Of a stretch of DNA of 64,000 nucleotides, positions 9,099 through 17,514 are shown one piece after another. The notes below the pieces were generated by a model. That model was not told where the DNA came from. It made no database searches and saw nothing but the letters and a program-made list of their open reading frames with translations. The stretch's first letter is position 1. Each line of letters starts with the position of its first letter. The DNA comes from Desulforhopalus singaporensis (GTDB lineage: Bacteria; Desulfobacterota; Desulfobulbia; Desulfobulbales; Desulfocapsaceae): contig NZ_FNJI01000002.1 of assembly GCF_900104445.1 (NCBI RefSeq), positions 62,001 through 126,000 on the forward strand, written 5' to 3'. The position numbers were made by a program, and so were the translations under genes.

Positions 9099-9815
9099 AT
9101 GAAGAAATCCGAACGTCTACAGAAATACCTCGCCAGATGCGGTCTCTGCTCCAGGCGAAAAGCCGAGGAATATATCAGGGAAGGCAGGATAACCGTCGAC
9201 GGCCGGATCGTGACCGAGATGGGCACCACCCTGGATCCAGACACCAGCGAAGTTCTCTTTGACGGCGCCAGGGTCAGCCCGGAAAAGGAGAAGCTCTATT
9301 TTCTGCTCAACAAACCCAAAGGGTACGTTACCACAATGTCCGACCCGCAAAACAGGCCGGTGGTGACTTCCCTGGTCAAAGGGGTGGACGCACGGCTTTT
9401 TCCGGTAGGCAGGCTTGATTTTGATACCGAAGGCGCCCTGCTGCTCACCAACGACGGAGAGCTAGCCCAGAAGATCCAGCACCCCAGCTTTGAAACCAAC
9501 AAGACCTATGAAGCTCTTGTCAGGGGAGTGGTGCCGCAGAATAAAGTCGACCAGCTGGAAAAAGGCGTGATTCTTGACGGAAAAATGACCTCCAAGGCAA
9601 CCATCAGATATCTCAATCGTAAAGGAAAAAACCAACTTCTCAGAATCACCATTCACGAAGGCCGAAAACACCAGGTCAAAAAGATGTTCCAGCATATCGG
9701 CCACCCCGTTCTCCACCTCAGGCGCACAGCCTACGGAAAACTTACCCTGGGCTCGCTGCCGACCGGACAGACCAGACGACTTAACCCCTCAGATATTAAA
9801 AAGATTTTTTTATAG
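9099..9815 (+). CDS. rluB: Ribosomal large subunit pseudouridine synthase B-type
   Basis: 238 residues. It has an N-terminal S4 RNA-binding domain (RLQKYLARCGLCSRRKAE) followed by an RsuA-type pseudouridine synthase domain with the catalytic Asp in VGRLDFDTEGALLLTNDGE and the later HEGRKHQVKKMF. It isomerises uridine in 23S rRNA. The frame extends 27 codons upstream into the ubiD-like gene, but ATG 9099, one base after the previous stop, matches family N-termini. RluB versus RluE/RsuA specificity cannot be settled by eye, though the S4 domain and length favour RluB. Confidence 0.9.
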   Translation: MKKSERLQKYLARCGLCSRRKAEEYIREGRITVDGRIVTEMGTTLDPDTSEVLFDGARVSPEKEKLYFLLNKPKGYVTTMSDPQNRPVVTSLVKGVDARLFPVGRLDFDTEGALLLTNDGELAQKIQHPSFETNKTYEALVRGVVPQNKVDQLEKGVILDGKMTSKATIRYLNRKGKNQLLRITIHEGRKHQVKKMFQHIGHPVLHLRRTAYGKLTLGSLPTGQTRRLNPSDIKKIFL

Positions 9816-10036
9816 AATTTTCTTTACAAAAATTAAATTAGCTGATTAAATCTAAGTAGTTAGAGGCGCATCTATTTATCAGGCACAGCAAAGTCATCCA
9901 GTAACTGACTGTTATTGCTGCACTTTTCCGCAGGCCGTCCACCGATGGCCGACGACTGGTTACTATTGACGCAACATTACTGAAAAAAAGCGTTGTACAA
10001 AGGGTCTAATTTGATTTCCGGAGACAGGAGTTAAGT

Positions 10037-10315
10037 ATGAATAAATCAGAATTAATTGAAGCGTTGGCTCAGGATATTGACGTACCTCATCGTGAGGCAG
10101 CGGCAATTACAAATACCGTGATCGAGACGATGACCGAAGCCCTGGCACGGGGTGAGTCCATTGAAATACGCGGTTTCGGCAGTTTTGTGATAAAAAAATA
10201 CGATTCATACGAAGGCAGAAACCCCAAAACCGGCAAGAAAATCAAGGTGAAGCCCAAGAAGCTCCCCTTTTTCAAGGTTGGAAAAGATCTTAGGGAAAAA
10301 GTCAACACCAAGTAA
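10037..10315 (+). CDS. hup: HU/IHF-family DNA-binding protein
   Basis: 92 residues, the standard length. It starts MNKSELIEALAQD and carries the DNA-arm signature GFGSFVIKKY followed by GRNPKTGKKIKVKPK. It bends and compacts DNA as a dimer. ACAGGAG lies 6-7 nt before the ATG. The gene stands alone after a 221-bp A+T-rich gap and is convergent with rimO. HU is preferred over IHF from the sequence but the subgroup is not certain. Confidence 0.93.
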   Translation: MNKSELIEALAQDIDVPHREAAAITNTVIETMTEALARGESIEIRGFGSFVIKKYDSYEGRNPKTGKKIKVKPKKLPFFKVGKDLREKVNTK

Positions 10316-10439
10316 CCTGCTTACACCAGCCTCCGGCAGCACAGCCAACCAGGTTACCACCAGTGATCGATGTGGCAACGGTTGCTGCCGGTTGCGGCCT
10401 GATCCGGCGGATGCGCGAGCACGAGTCGCAGCTGGCGCG

Positions 10440-11768
10440 TCAAGCAACAATACCGCCGATCAGGTCGTAGGTCTTCGCCTCTTCAATTCTCACGTTCACA
10501 ATATCGCCTGCAGCAGCCGTGCCTTCATTGATATAGACGCAGCCGTCAACCTCGGGCGCCTGGTACTTTGTTCGCCCCTCAAGCAGTAACTCGGTTTCCC
10601 GGCACACCCCTTCAACAAGTACCGGCACGGTCTGGCCGACATATTTCTGCTGGACCTGTCCCGATAATTCGGCCTGCACCCCCATCAGGTGGTCCCGGCG
10701 ACGGTTCTTTTCATCTTCCTCGAGTTGGCCCGGAAAATTTTCCGATGGAGCCCCTGGCTCGTTTGCGTATGCGAACACCCCCACATGGTCCAGCTTATAC
10801 CTTGACATAAATTGTTCAAGCTGGCCTAAGTCGTGCTCGGTTTCTCCTGGAAAGCCAACGAGAAAAGTAGTTCTGAGTGCAATATCGGGAATTTCCCCGC
10901 GCAGTTTTTCGACAAGTTCCGCCAACTGCCGATAGCCGTAAGGTCTGTTCATTTTCTTCAGAATGTTGTCACTTACATGCTGAAACGGAATATCGAGATA
11001 CGGCACTATCCGCTGTTCATTTACCACCAGCTCGATAAGTTTACGGCTGATTCCCGTCGGATAGAGATAGAGCAGTCGAATCCACGGTATAGAGGTCTTC
11101 TGCAGTAATTGTTCAAGCAGCTTCTCGAGGCTGGTCCCCCTGCCAAGGTCATTGCCGTAGGCGGTGATATCCTGGGCGATAAGTGAGAGTTCCTTGACAC
11201 CTGCCCGCTCAAGATTTGTTGCCTCAGCTACAAGGTCATCAATAGGCCTGCTCCTGAGCCTGCCGCGGATTGACGGGATCATGCAGTAGGAACAGCGGTT
11301 GTCGCATCCTTCGGTAATTTTCAGCCATGCCCTGAAACCAGGCGTGGAAATTATCCGCGGGGTAGCAGCATCCATCAGATATTGCGGGGGTAAAATCACC
11401 TTTTTAGAAAGGTCGTAGACTTTTTTATCGAGCAATTCCGGAACCATCGCAACCGCTTCGGTTCCCAGAAAGAGATCGACCTCCGGCAACTCTGCTGCCA
11501 GACTTTCGCGGTACCGCTGCACCAGACAGCCGCAGACCACTAATTTAACCCCCGGCCTGCTCTTTTTAATATTCGCCATGGCCAGGATTTCATCAATGGC
11601 CTCTTCAACCGCCGGCTGGATGAACCCGCAGGTATTGATTATTATCACATCGGCCAGTTCCGGATCTTCACACAGCTGCCAGCCACTTTGGTCAAGAGCG
11701 CCGAGGATGACTTCGGAATCAACCAGGTTTTTGGCGCAGCCAAGGCTTACCAGGTGAAAGGTCGACAT
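10440..11768 (-). CDS. rimO: Ribosomal protein S12 methylthiotransferase RimO
   Basis: 442 residues in three domains: an N-terminal UPF0004 domain with three cluster-binding cysteines (SLGCAKNLVDSE, NTCGFI, VVCGCLVQRY), a radical-SAM core with CDNRCSYC near residue 155, and a C-terminal TRAM domain. It transfers a methylthio group to an aspartate of S12 and needs two 4Fe-4S clusters. MiaB is the main alternative, but the N-terminal MSTFHLVSLGCAKNLVDSE favours RimO. GGGGGAG precedes the ATG. The phosphorylase gene lies 12 bp upstream on the same strand. Confidence 0.95.
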   Translation of the reverse strand: MSTFHLVSLGCAKNLVDSEVILGALDQSGWQLCEDPELADVIIINTCGFIQPAVEEAIDEILAMANIKKSRPGVKLVVCGCLVQRYRESLAAELPEVDLFLGTEAVAMVPELLDKKVYDLSKKVILPPQYLMDAATPRIISTPGFRAWLKITEGCDNRCSYCMIPSIRGRLRSRPIDDLVAEATNLERAGVKELSLIAQDITAYGNDLGRGTSLEKLLEQLLQKTSIPWIRLLYLYPTGISRKLIELVVNEQRIVPYLDIPFQHVSDNILKKMNRPYGYRQLAELVEKLRGEIPDIALRTTFLVGFPGETEHDLGQLEQFMSRYKLDHVGVFAYANEPGAPSENFPGQLEEDEKNRRRDHLMGVQAELSGQVQQKYVGQTVPVLVEGVCRETELLLEGRTKYQAPEVDGCVYINEGTAAAGDIVNVRIEEAKTYDLIGGIVA

Positions 11769-11780
11769 AGTCTCCCCCTA

Positions 11781-12512
11781 CTATTGAGAAATGAATTTTT
11801 GCAGTACTTCATAGGCCGCCTCTTTACGAGCCCGAAAATGATCTTTTGTAAAACCAGGGCTCCAGGATTCGCCCCACACCTCATCGGAAACGATGAGCAC
11901 AGCACTAAACTCGATTTTCCGAAAAATGGCAACGGCGCATAAGGCGGAAAATTCCATGTCGATCGCCACCACCCCCCGACTCCTGTTCAACTGCGCAAGC
12001 TGGGACCTTTTTTCCCGGTAAACAGCATCGGTGGACCACACCCGCCCGGTGGCCGTGACAACCCCCTGACCTCTGAAAAAATCGCGAAGTTCCGCGGTGA
12101 GGCTGCCAGAGGGAGCTATCTCGCTTTCTCCGGTATAATAGGGTGAAGTTCCCTCCCCGGAAAGGGCGCTGTCGGGAATGACGATATCCCCCACCGCCAG
12201 TTTTTTGTCAACCGCCCCGCACCATCCGCAGAGAACAATCCGCCTCGCTCCAAGGGCAATGAGTTTTTCCATGGCAAGAGCTGCCATCGGTGCACCGATT
12301 GCCGGCCCAGCGACAAAAGAGTAGTCGTTTTTGCTCACGCATAGCCTTGAGTTGAAAAGAAACCGCGAGCTCCAACCCGAGTCGAGCAGGGTGTCTATTC
12401 TCGGTTTCGCCTCGGTCGGATTAACCAGGAGAAGACCACGCTCAGGGATCGATTTTTCATTGCGGTTTTTGCGTGGAAAAATAACAATATCGGGATCGTT
12501 TTCTACAGACAT
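11781..12512 (-). CDS. Nucleoside phosphorylase (PNP/UDP superfamily)
   Basis: 243 residues. The superfamily is shown by VAGPAIGAPMAALAMEKLIALGA, the GWCGAVDKKLAVGDIVIP block, and AIDMEFSALCAVA, where the ribose-binding Met-Glu is expected. It should cleave a nucleoside at the glycosidic bond with phosphate or water. Substrate (purine, uridine, methylthioadenosine or futalosine) cannot be fixed from sequence; the MEFSAL motif is most like uridine/purine phosphorylases. AGAGG precedes the ATG. It follows the atpE terminator and overlaps no neighbour; it may be co-transcribed with rimO. Confidence 0.8.
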   Translation of the reverse strand: MSVENDPDIVIFPRKNRNEKSIPERGLLLVNPTEAKPRIDTLLDSGWSSRFLFNSRLCVSKNDYSFVAGPAIGAPMAALAMEKLIALGARRIVLCGWCGAVDKKLAVGDIVIPDSALSGEGTSPYYTGESEIAPSGSLTAELRDFFRGQGVVTATGRVWSTDAVYREKRSQLAQLNRSRGVVAIDMEFSALCAVAIFRKIEFSAVLIVSDEVWGESWSPGFTKDHFRARKEAAYEVLQKFISQ

Positions 12513-12537
12513 TTTTTCCTCTGGTTGCGATGAAAAA

Positions 12538-12567
12538 AAAAGGACTGCAGATACCTGCAGTCCTTTT
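12538..12567 (-). terminator. Rho-independent terminator after atpE
   Basis: A perfect 13-bp stem (AAAAGGACTGCAG / CTGCAGTCCTTTT) with a 4-nt loop. On the minus strand the stem is followed by a run of T (the A-run at 12533-12540), so it ends the ATP-synthase F0 transcript and separates it from the phosphorylase gene. The flanking A/T runs could let it work weakly in the other direction too. Confidence 0.9.
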
Positions 12568-12606
12568 ATCGATCACCAACTGATCGTTATGATCCCTGAT
12601 GGACTT

Positions 12607-12858
12607 TTATCCAAGCAGCGGATTTGCGTAGAGCAGGATCAGGGAGATAACCAGTCCGTAAATAGCTACTGATTCGGCAAGAGCCATACCAAGAATCATG
12701 AACACCATGAGCTTGGGCTGAACTTCGGGGTTTCTTGCAAGGCCCTGACATGCGCCGTTACCAACAGAACCGATACCAATACCAGCGCCCAGTCCGGCAA
12801 GACCGATAGAGAGTGCAGCACCTACGCAGATCAGAGCTAATTGAATATTACCTTCCAT
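12607..12858 (-). CDS. atpE: ATP synthase F0 subunit c
   Basis: 83 residues forming two membrane hairpin helices around the polar loop ARNPEVQ. The ion-carrying glutamate is in helix 2 (ALAESVAIYG). The helix 1 segment GLGAGIGIGSVG has Ile where Na+-type c subunits have Gln, and Val follows Glu-Ser where they have Thr, so proton coupling is the better prediction. AAAGGAG is well placed before the ATG. Last gene of the atpZ-atpI-atpB-atpE run. Confidence 0.96.
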   Translation of the reverse strand: MEGNIQLALICVGAALSIGLAGLGAGIGIGSVGNGACQGLARNPEVQPKLMVFMILGMALAESVAIYGLVISLILLYANPLLG

Positions 12859-12978
12859 TGTTTTCTCCTTTAAAAAGTTTTGTAAGTTGGCCTTCTTCTT
12901 TATATCCTAAAACCGCTAAAACCAATATTTTGCAGAAGATGCTCCGCATATCCGCCGGAGCACAGTCCTGTAATCTTT

Positions 12979-13701
12979 TTAATGTGCGTGCTCCTGCGCC
13001 TGTGAAAAGTAGACCACAGTCAGAAGAACAAATACCATCGCCTGTACCAGTGAGACCAGAACACCGAGGATCATGATCGGCAGCGGTGCAAAGAATCCCC
13101 CGGCGAGCATAAAGAGGATTGCAAGAAGGGTCTCTTTAGCCATGATGTTACCAAAAAGTCGGATGGACAGAGACAGCAGCCTGGCAACGTTACTGATGAT
13201 CTCAATAGGCAACAGCAGAGGTACCAGCCACCATACCGGCCCCATGAAATGTTTGTAGTAACCCAGACCGTGATTACGAAAACCGATCAGGTGATGAGAC
13301 AACCATACGATGACGGTCAGTGCGAGAGTGGTGTTGATCGAAGAAGTGGGCGACATGAACCCGGGAATCAACCCGATCAGGTTGGCTACGGCAATGTAGA
13401 GTCCGAAAGTTGCGATCATCGGAAAAAACTGATCGGCTAGCTCCCTGCCCATGTTGTCCGCAAAGAAATCGTCCATACCGCCGATTACCAGTTCCCAGAA
13501 ATTCTGTCCCTTGCCCGGAACCATTTCAAGGTTTCCAAGGGTCAGTTTGGCCACAATGAACAGGAATACCATCACCAGCCAGGTATATGTCATGTACGGC
13601 GCACACAACTGCTCGAGTATACCGTTTCCCACCGGGCCGTGCGGAACCGGAAGTCCCATTTTTTCCAGGATGATCGAAATAAATAGTATCGGATGTTCCA
13701 T
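12979..13701 (-). CDS. atpB: ATP synthase F0 subunit a
   Basis: 240 residues, membrane-embedded stator channel. The essential arginine is in SLSIRLFGNIMAKE near residue 180, and the terminal helix VQAMVFVLLTVVYFSQ is typical. The frame extends 41 codons upstream into atpI, but ATG 13701 has AAAGGAG at ideal spacing and starts MEHPILF. It works with the c ring to pass protons. atpE follows 120 bp downstream. Confidence 0.95.
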   Translation of the reverse strand: MEHPILFISIILEKMGLPVPHGPVGNGILEQLCAPYMTYTWLVMVFLFIVAKLTLGNLEMVPGKGQNFWELVIGGMDDFFADNMGRELADQFFPMIATFGLYIAVANLIGLIPGFMSPTSSINTTLALTVIVWLSHHLIGFRNHGLGYYKHFMGPVWWLVPLLLPIEIISNVARLLSLSIRLFGNIMAKETLLAILFMLAGGFFAPLPIMILGVLVSLVQAMVFVLLTVVYFSQAQEHAH

Positions 13702-13709
13702 AACTCCTT

Positions 13710-14132
13710 TTACCTCCTCCCTCTGAATAAGTAGCCCCCCGCCAGCCTGATCGCAACCAGGGTGACCGAGATAACCACCGTTGACAAACCCAAAATCAGT
13801 CCAAAGATGTTGACCAGCTGCCACTTGATAACGACAAACAGGACAACACCTATAATTACAATGCGTATCCAGAACTTCAGCAGGTACCCTTTCTGTTCCC
13901 GCTGGGCGCGTTCCCTGCGCTCTTCCGGGGAGCGAAGAGCGGTGACACTATCGATAAGCCTGTTGACATCGCTTGCCGACACCGAGAAGCTGCATATGGA
14001 GATCAGCCCCCCAACCAGCACCGAGAAGGCGAAATCAAGGTTTACAAACAGAGCCGAACCGAGTGCCAGGCAAAGGAGAACGATCCAGCTTGCCACCTTC
14101 ATCATCAACAGTGGCGCGAACTCATCAGTCAC
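13710..14132 (-). CDS. atpI: ATP synthase subunit I (AtpI-like)
   Basis: 140 residues with four predicted membrane helices in two pairs, around VASWIVLLCLALGSALFV and VIIGVVLFVVIKW, split by a charged segment (RSPEERRERAQRE). This is the pattern of ATP_synt_I proteins, which help c-ring assembly or Mg2+ supply. GTG is the probable start, eight bases after the atpZ stop. Family assignment rests on topology and position more than on conserved residues. Confidence 0.8.
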   Translation of the reverse strand: MTDEFAPLLMMKVASWIVLLCLALGSALFVNLDFAFSVLVGGLISICSFSVSASDVNRLIDSVTALRSPEERRERAQREQKGYLLKFWIRIVIIGVVLFVVIKWQLVNIFGLILGLSTVVISVTLVAIRLAGGYLFRGRR

Positions 14133-14140
14133 AGAAATTT

Positions 14141-14413
14141 CTACTCCTCGTGCTCTCGTTTATCTTTCTGTTGTTGTTTTTCCTTCTCTTCCTTCTTGGT
14201 TCGCCAGATAATTTCGAGCAGGGTCTTGTACCCCGCGGCAATACCAAAAGCCAGACCGATAAACGTGAACCATGGCGCGGTGCGACCATCGAACACTTTC
14301 TGGTCAAGCACAATCCCCGCGCCAAGACCGACCAGTATCGCAGAGACGAAAGTGAACCCGATATGGCCGTAGTTGGCGAGCAGCTGAACAAATTCTTTTT
14401 TCAAATCCGACAT
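14141..14413 (-). CDS. atpZ: AtpZ/AtpI-type F0F1 ATPase accessory protein
   Basis: 90 residues with two membrane segments (GHIGFTFVSAILVGLGAGI and WFTFIGLAFGIAAGYKTL) and a highly charged C-terminal tail rich in Lys, Glu and Gln. This is the classic ATPase gene 1 layout with the conserved GxxxD and GxAAG pattern. It is the first gene of the F0 cluster. No F1 genes or subunit b are in the window, so the ATP synthase is encoded in at least two loci. Confidence 0.85.
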   Translation of the reverse strand: MSDLKKEFVQLLANYGHIGFTFVSAILVGLGAGIVLDQKVFDGRTAPWFTFIGLAFGIAAGYKTLLEIIWRTKKEEKEKQQQKDKREHEE

Positions 14414-14498
14414 TCACACCACCCACCTTCTGCTCAGGACAACCCTGAGTTCATAACCGAGTTTGATATCACGACTGCCTATCATAGTCAATATAAAT

Positions 14499-15791
14499 TC
14501 ATTTTTCGAGCATTTTTTTGAATGACCATTCAGTCATTTTTATTGCCTTTTCGAGATCATCTCCGCTCTGCGCAGCGGAGATGAAGGCAACTTCGAACTG
14601 CGACGGAGCCATATAGATACCTTTGGACAACATCTGCCGGTAATGGAGACCATAGCGGTTGGTGTCGGCGGTCATCGCCGACTCAAAATCAACCACTTCG
14701 TTCTCGGTAAAAAAGCCGGTCATGATCGATCCTACCCGGTTAAGGGTCACCGCAATTCCGGTACTGGCGCTAATGTCCGCAAGCCTGCCTGCGTATTCAG
14801 CGGCCTTTTCTTCCAGCTGCTCATAGAACCCGGGGGCCTGCAGCAGTTTCAGGGTTGCAATTCCTGCCGCCATGGCAAGCGGGTTGCCGGACAAGGTTCC
14901 CGCCTGGTACACCGGACCGTCTGGAGCGATGCAGTCCATGATCTCTTTTTTCCCGCCATAAGCACCAACCGGCAATCCGCCACCGACGATTTTACCAAGA
15001 CATGTCATATCGGGAGTGATCCCGTAGTATTTCTGGGCTCCACCGTAACTGAGCCTGAATCCGGTGATGACCTCATCGAATATGAGGACGATTCCCAGCT
15101 CTCCGGTCAATCTCCTGAGGTCTTCGAGAAACTCTTTCTTCGGCGGGACGCACCCCATATTTCCGGCAACCGGCTCGACGATGACGCAGGCGATGTCAAG
15201 CGCCGGGTCTCGAAGGGTTTTCTCCAGGGTCTCGCAGTCGTTATATGGGATGGAGAGGGTATTTTTGACGATATCGTCAGGCACCCCAGGACTTCCGGGG
15301 ATACCGAGGGTAATGACCCCCGACCCGGCTTTCACCAGGAAGGAATCGGCGTGGCCGTGATAGCAGCCGTCAAACTTGACCACCATCTTTTTACCGGTGT
15401 ATCCCCTGGCAAGGCGCACGGCGCTCATGGTGGCTTCCGTGCCCGAATTGACGAACCGGACCTTTTCTATGGACGGAACCGCTTCCACCACCATCTGGGC
15501 AAGCTCAATTTCTGTCGGCGTGGGCGCGCCGAAGCTGGTTCCCTGCGCCGCGGCATCCTGCACCGCCTTGACGATTTCCGGATGGGAATGACCGAGGATC
15601 ATCGGCCCCCAGGACCCGACGAAATCGACGTATTCCTTACCGTCGGCATCCGTCAGCTTTGCCCCTGAGGCGCCAGTGATGAAAACCGGATCACAACCTA
15701 CCGAGCGACACGCCCGGACGGGACTGTTGACCCCACCGGGAATAACTTTCTTGGCGTTTTCAAACAGGGAAGCGGAACGTGTATTTTCCAT
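14499..15791 (-). CDS. hemL: Glutamate-1-semialdehyde 2,1-aminomutase
   Basis: 430 residues, a fold-type I PLP enzyme making 5-aminolevulinate by the C5 route of tetrapyrrole synthesis. It shows FVNSGTEATMSAVRLARG (phosphate binding), FDGCYHGHADSFL, IFDEVITGFR (Asp to the pyridine nitrogen) and the Schiff-base lysine in CLGKIVGGGLPVGAYGG near residue 265. AAGGAG precedes the ATG. It supplies precursors for siroheme, needed by DsrAB, and for heme via the protoporphyrinogen oxidase at 60.2 kb. Confidence 0.96.
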   Translation of the reverse strand: MENTRSASLFENAKKVIPGGVNSPVRACRSVGCDPVFITGASGAKLTDADGKEYVDFVGSWGPMILGHSHPEIVKAVQDAAAQGTSFGAPTPTEIELAQMVVEAVPSIEKVRFVNSGTEATMSAVRLARGYTGKKMVVKFDGCYHGHADSFLVKAGSGVITLGIPGSPGVPDDIVKNTLSIPYNDCETLEKTLRDPALDIACVIVEPVAGNMGCVPPKKEFLEDLRRLTGELGIVLIFDEVITGFRLSYGGAQKYYGITPDMTCLGKIVGGGLPVGAYGGKKEIMDCIAPDGPVYQAGTLSGNPLAMAAGIATLKLLQAPGFYEQLEEKAAEYAGRLADISASTGIAVTLNRVGSIMTGFFTENEVVDFESAMTADTNRYGLHYRQMLSKGIYMAPSQFEVAFISAAQSGDDLEKAIKMTEWSFKKMLEK

Positions 15792-16148
15792 TGCTATCTC
15801 CTTATCGACCGACTCAACGGCCGGCTGTTGCTGTTATTATGTTATCGTGTTGATGTCAAAAGATAGCGGTGAGCACCACACCTTTTTTCACCCTTTTTTT
15901 CATTGATCGACGGGCAATATAGCATGGTGATCGTTTTACTGTCAAACAATCCCCCCTTGATTTTTTTTTATTTGATGAACATTGTAGGGTATCGCTAAAC
16001 AATGGCGTTTGGCACCCGGCATGCCACTTTTTATGCTTGTCAGCCAATGGAGCAACAGGTAAAGTGGACAGCAGACTTATTTGCGGCTGCTTGGAGCCGT
16101 AACCAGACGATCAGACACGAACAAATTTCATGAATAAAGGAGCACATG
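15792..16148. other. 357-bp divergent promoter region between hemL and trxA
   Basis: No gene is supported here; short frames on either strand lack ribosome-binding sites and known motifs. It contains the hemL promoter annotated separately, a T-rich tract at 15961-15970, and the trxA ribosome-binding site AAAGGAG at 16136-16142. I could not place a clear trxA promoter. Confidence 0.6.
15916..15945 (-). promoter_or_regulatory. Predicted sigma70 promoter of hemL
   Basis: On the minus strand TTGACA (15945-15940), an 18-bp spacer and TATATT (15921-15916) match the vegetative consensus closely. Initiation would fall near 15908, giving a leader of about 117 nt before the hemL ATG at 15791. Confidence 0.7.
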
Positions 16149-16475
16149 ATGGCAAACGAAAACGTCTTGCAACTGACTGACGCAGAGTTTGATAACGTAA
16201 TTAAGGCAGACAGGCCCACCCTGGTTGATTTCTGGGCTCCGTGGTGCGGTCCGTGCAAGGCAATCGGCCCGGTCATTGAAGATCTCGCCAACGAATATGA
16301 CGGCAAAGTAACCATTGCCAAAATGAACGTGGATGACAACCCTGAAACCCCCGGGAAATTCGGCATTCGCGCCATTCCGACCCTGATCCTTTTCAAAAGT
16401 GGCGAAGTTGTCGACCAGATCACTGGATCTGTCGGCAAATCCCAGCTTGTTGCTCTCATTGAGAAAGCTCAATAA
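16149..16475 (+). CDS. trxA: Thioredoxin
   Basis: 108 residues, classical length. The redox site WCGPC is at ~residue 32 in DFWAPWCGPCKAIGP, and the cis-proline is in IRAIPTLILFK. It reduces protein disulfides and is itself reduced by TrxB, encoded next. Two tandem ATGs exist (16146, 16149); the second is chosen because GGAG lies 6 nt upstream of it and only 3 nt from the first. Confidence 0.96.
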   Translation: MANENVLQLTDAEFDNVIKADRPTLVDFWAPWCGPCKAIGPVIEDLANEYDGKVTIAKMNVDDNPETPGKFGIRAIPTLILFKSGEVVDQITGSVGKSQLVALIEKAQ

Positions 16476-16487
16476 AGCAGTCGCCAT

Positions 16488-16530
16488 GGCTGCCGTTTCC
16501 CGGGGTTTACCCGGTCACAAAACAGCAGCC
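16488..16530 (+). promoter_or_regulatory. Nested stem-loop between trxA and trxB
   Basis: GGCTGC (16488-16493) pairs with GCAGCC (16525-16530), continued by GTTT/AAAC, and encloses an inner CCGGG/CCCGG hairpin. Only a weak T-rich tract follows. It may be a partial terminator or mRNA-processing structure that lets trxA be expressed above trxB; the function is inferred. Confidence 0.45.
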
Positions 16531-16562
16531 TCTGTTTAGCCCATTTGACGTATTCAACACCG

Positions 16563-17495
16563 ATGAAAGAACATTACGAACTCATTATATTAGGCGGCGG
16601 CCCGGCAGGGCTTGCGGCCGGGCTCTACGCGGCACGGGCGCGTCTGGATCATGTCCTCATTGAGAAGGGGGCTACCGGGGGGCAGGTGCTGCTGACCGAC
16701 TGGGTAGACAACTATCCCGGCTTTCCCGAAGGGATTACCGGATTTGAGCTGGTCGAGAAGATGACTCAGCACGCCAAACGATTCGACCTCAACATAGAAA
16801 TTGGTACCGTTGTCAAGGTCGATCTTGACGACGAAGCCATAAAGGTTCTTCACCTTGAAGACGGGAGCCGGGTGAGCTGCGACACGCTGATCATTTGTAC
16901 CGGCGCCAGGGCAAATACCATCAACGTTCCCGGCGAACAGGAAATGCGCGGCAAGGGTGTCTCTTACTGCGGCACCTGCGACGCACCTTTTTACCGGAAC
17001 ATGCACGTCGCAGTCGTGGGAGGCGGCAACACCGCCATCCAGGAAGCGGAGTATCTCACCAAGTTTGCCAGCAGGGTAAGCGTCATTCACCGCAGGGATG
17101 AACTGCGGGCAACGAAAATAATCCAGGAAACCGCCTTTGCCAACGAGAAGATCGATTTTATCTGGGACAGTGTGGTAACGGCCATAGAAGGTGAAAACGG
17201 GGTTGAAAGGCTCAGACTGAAAAACAAGGACGGCAACGAGTCCGTCCTTGAGGTACAGGGGGTGTTTGTGCTCATCGGAGTCACCCCGAACAACAGTGGA
17301 CTTCCCCTGGAAAAACTGAAGGCCGACCAGTGGGGATTTATCCCCACCGACATCGAGTCAAGAACCGCGGTTCCCGGAGTCATGGCGGCAGGCGACATAT
17401 GCAGCAAGGACGTACGACAGATTGTCAACGCCGCGGGAGAGGGAGCGGTTGCCGTTCTGGCCGCTGAAAACTATTTACAACTGATGAAAAGCTGA
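16563..17495 (+). CDS. trxB: Thioredoxin-disulfide reductase
   Basis: 310 residues of the low-molecular-weight flavoprotein class: FAD motif ILGGGPAGLAAGLYAARA at the N-terminus, redox-active CGTCD near residue 137, NADPH motif VVGGGNTAIQEAEYL and the C-terminal FAD contact GVMAAGDICSKDVRQI. It transfers electrons from NADPH to TrxA. ATG 16563 fits family N-termini; a TTG six codons upstream is less likely. No strong Shine-Dalgarno is visible. It lies 87 bp after trxA and is followed by bamD. Confidence 0.95.
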   Translation: MKEHYELIILGGGPAGLAAGLYAARARLDHVLIEKGATGGQVLLTDWVDNYPGFPEGITGFELVEKMTQHAKRFDLNIEIGTVVKVDLDDEAIKVLHLEDGSRVSCDTLIICTGARANTINVPGEQEMRGKGVSYCGTCDAPFYRNMHVAVVGGGNTAIQEAEYLTKFASRVSVIHRRDELRATKIIQETAFANEKIDFIWDSVVTAIEGENGVERLRLKNKDGNESVLEVQGVFVLIGVTPNNSGLPLEKLKADQWGFIPTDIESRTAVPGVMAAGDICSKDVRQIVNAAGEGAVAVLAAENYLQLMKS

Positions 17496-17514
17496 ACAAA
17501 CCGGACCAGCCCTG

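Noticed and set aside
15856-16047. 63-codon minus-strand frame between hemL and trxA
   Set aside because: Covers the hemL promoter and has no homology or ribosome-binding site.
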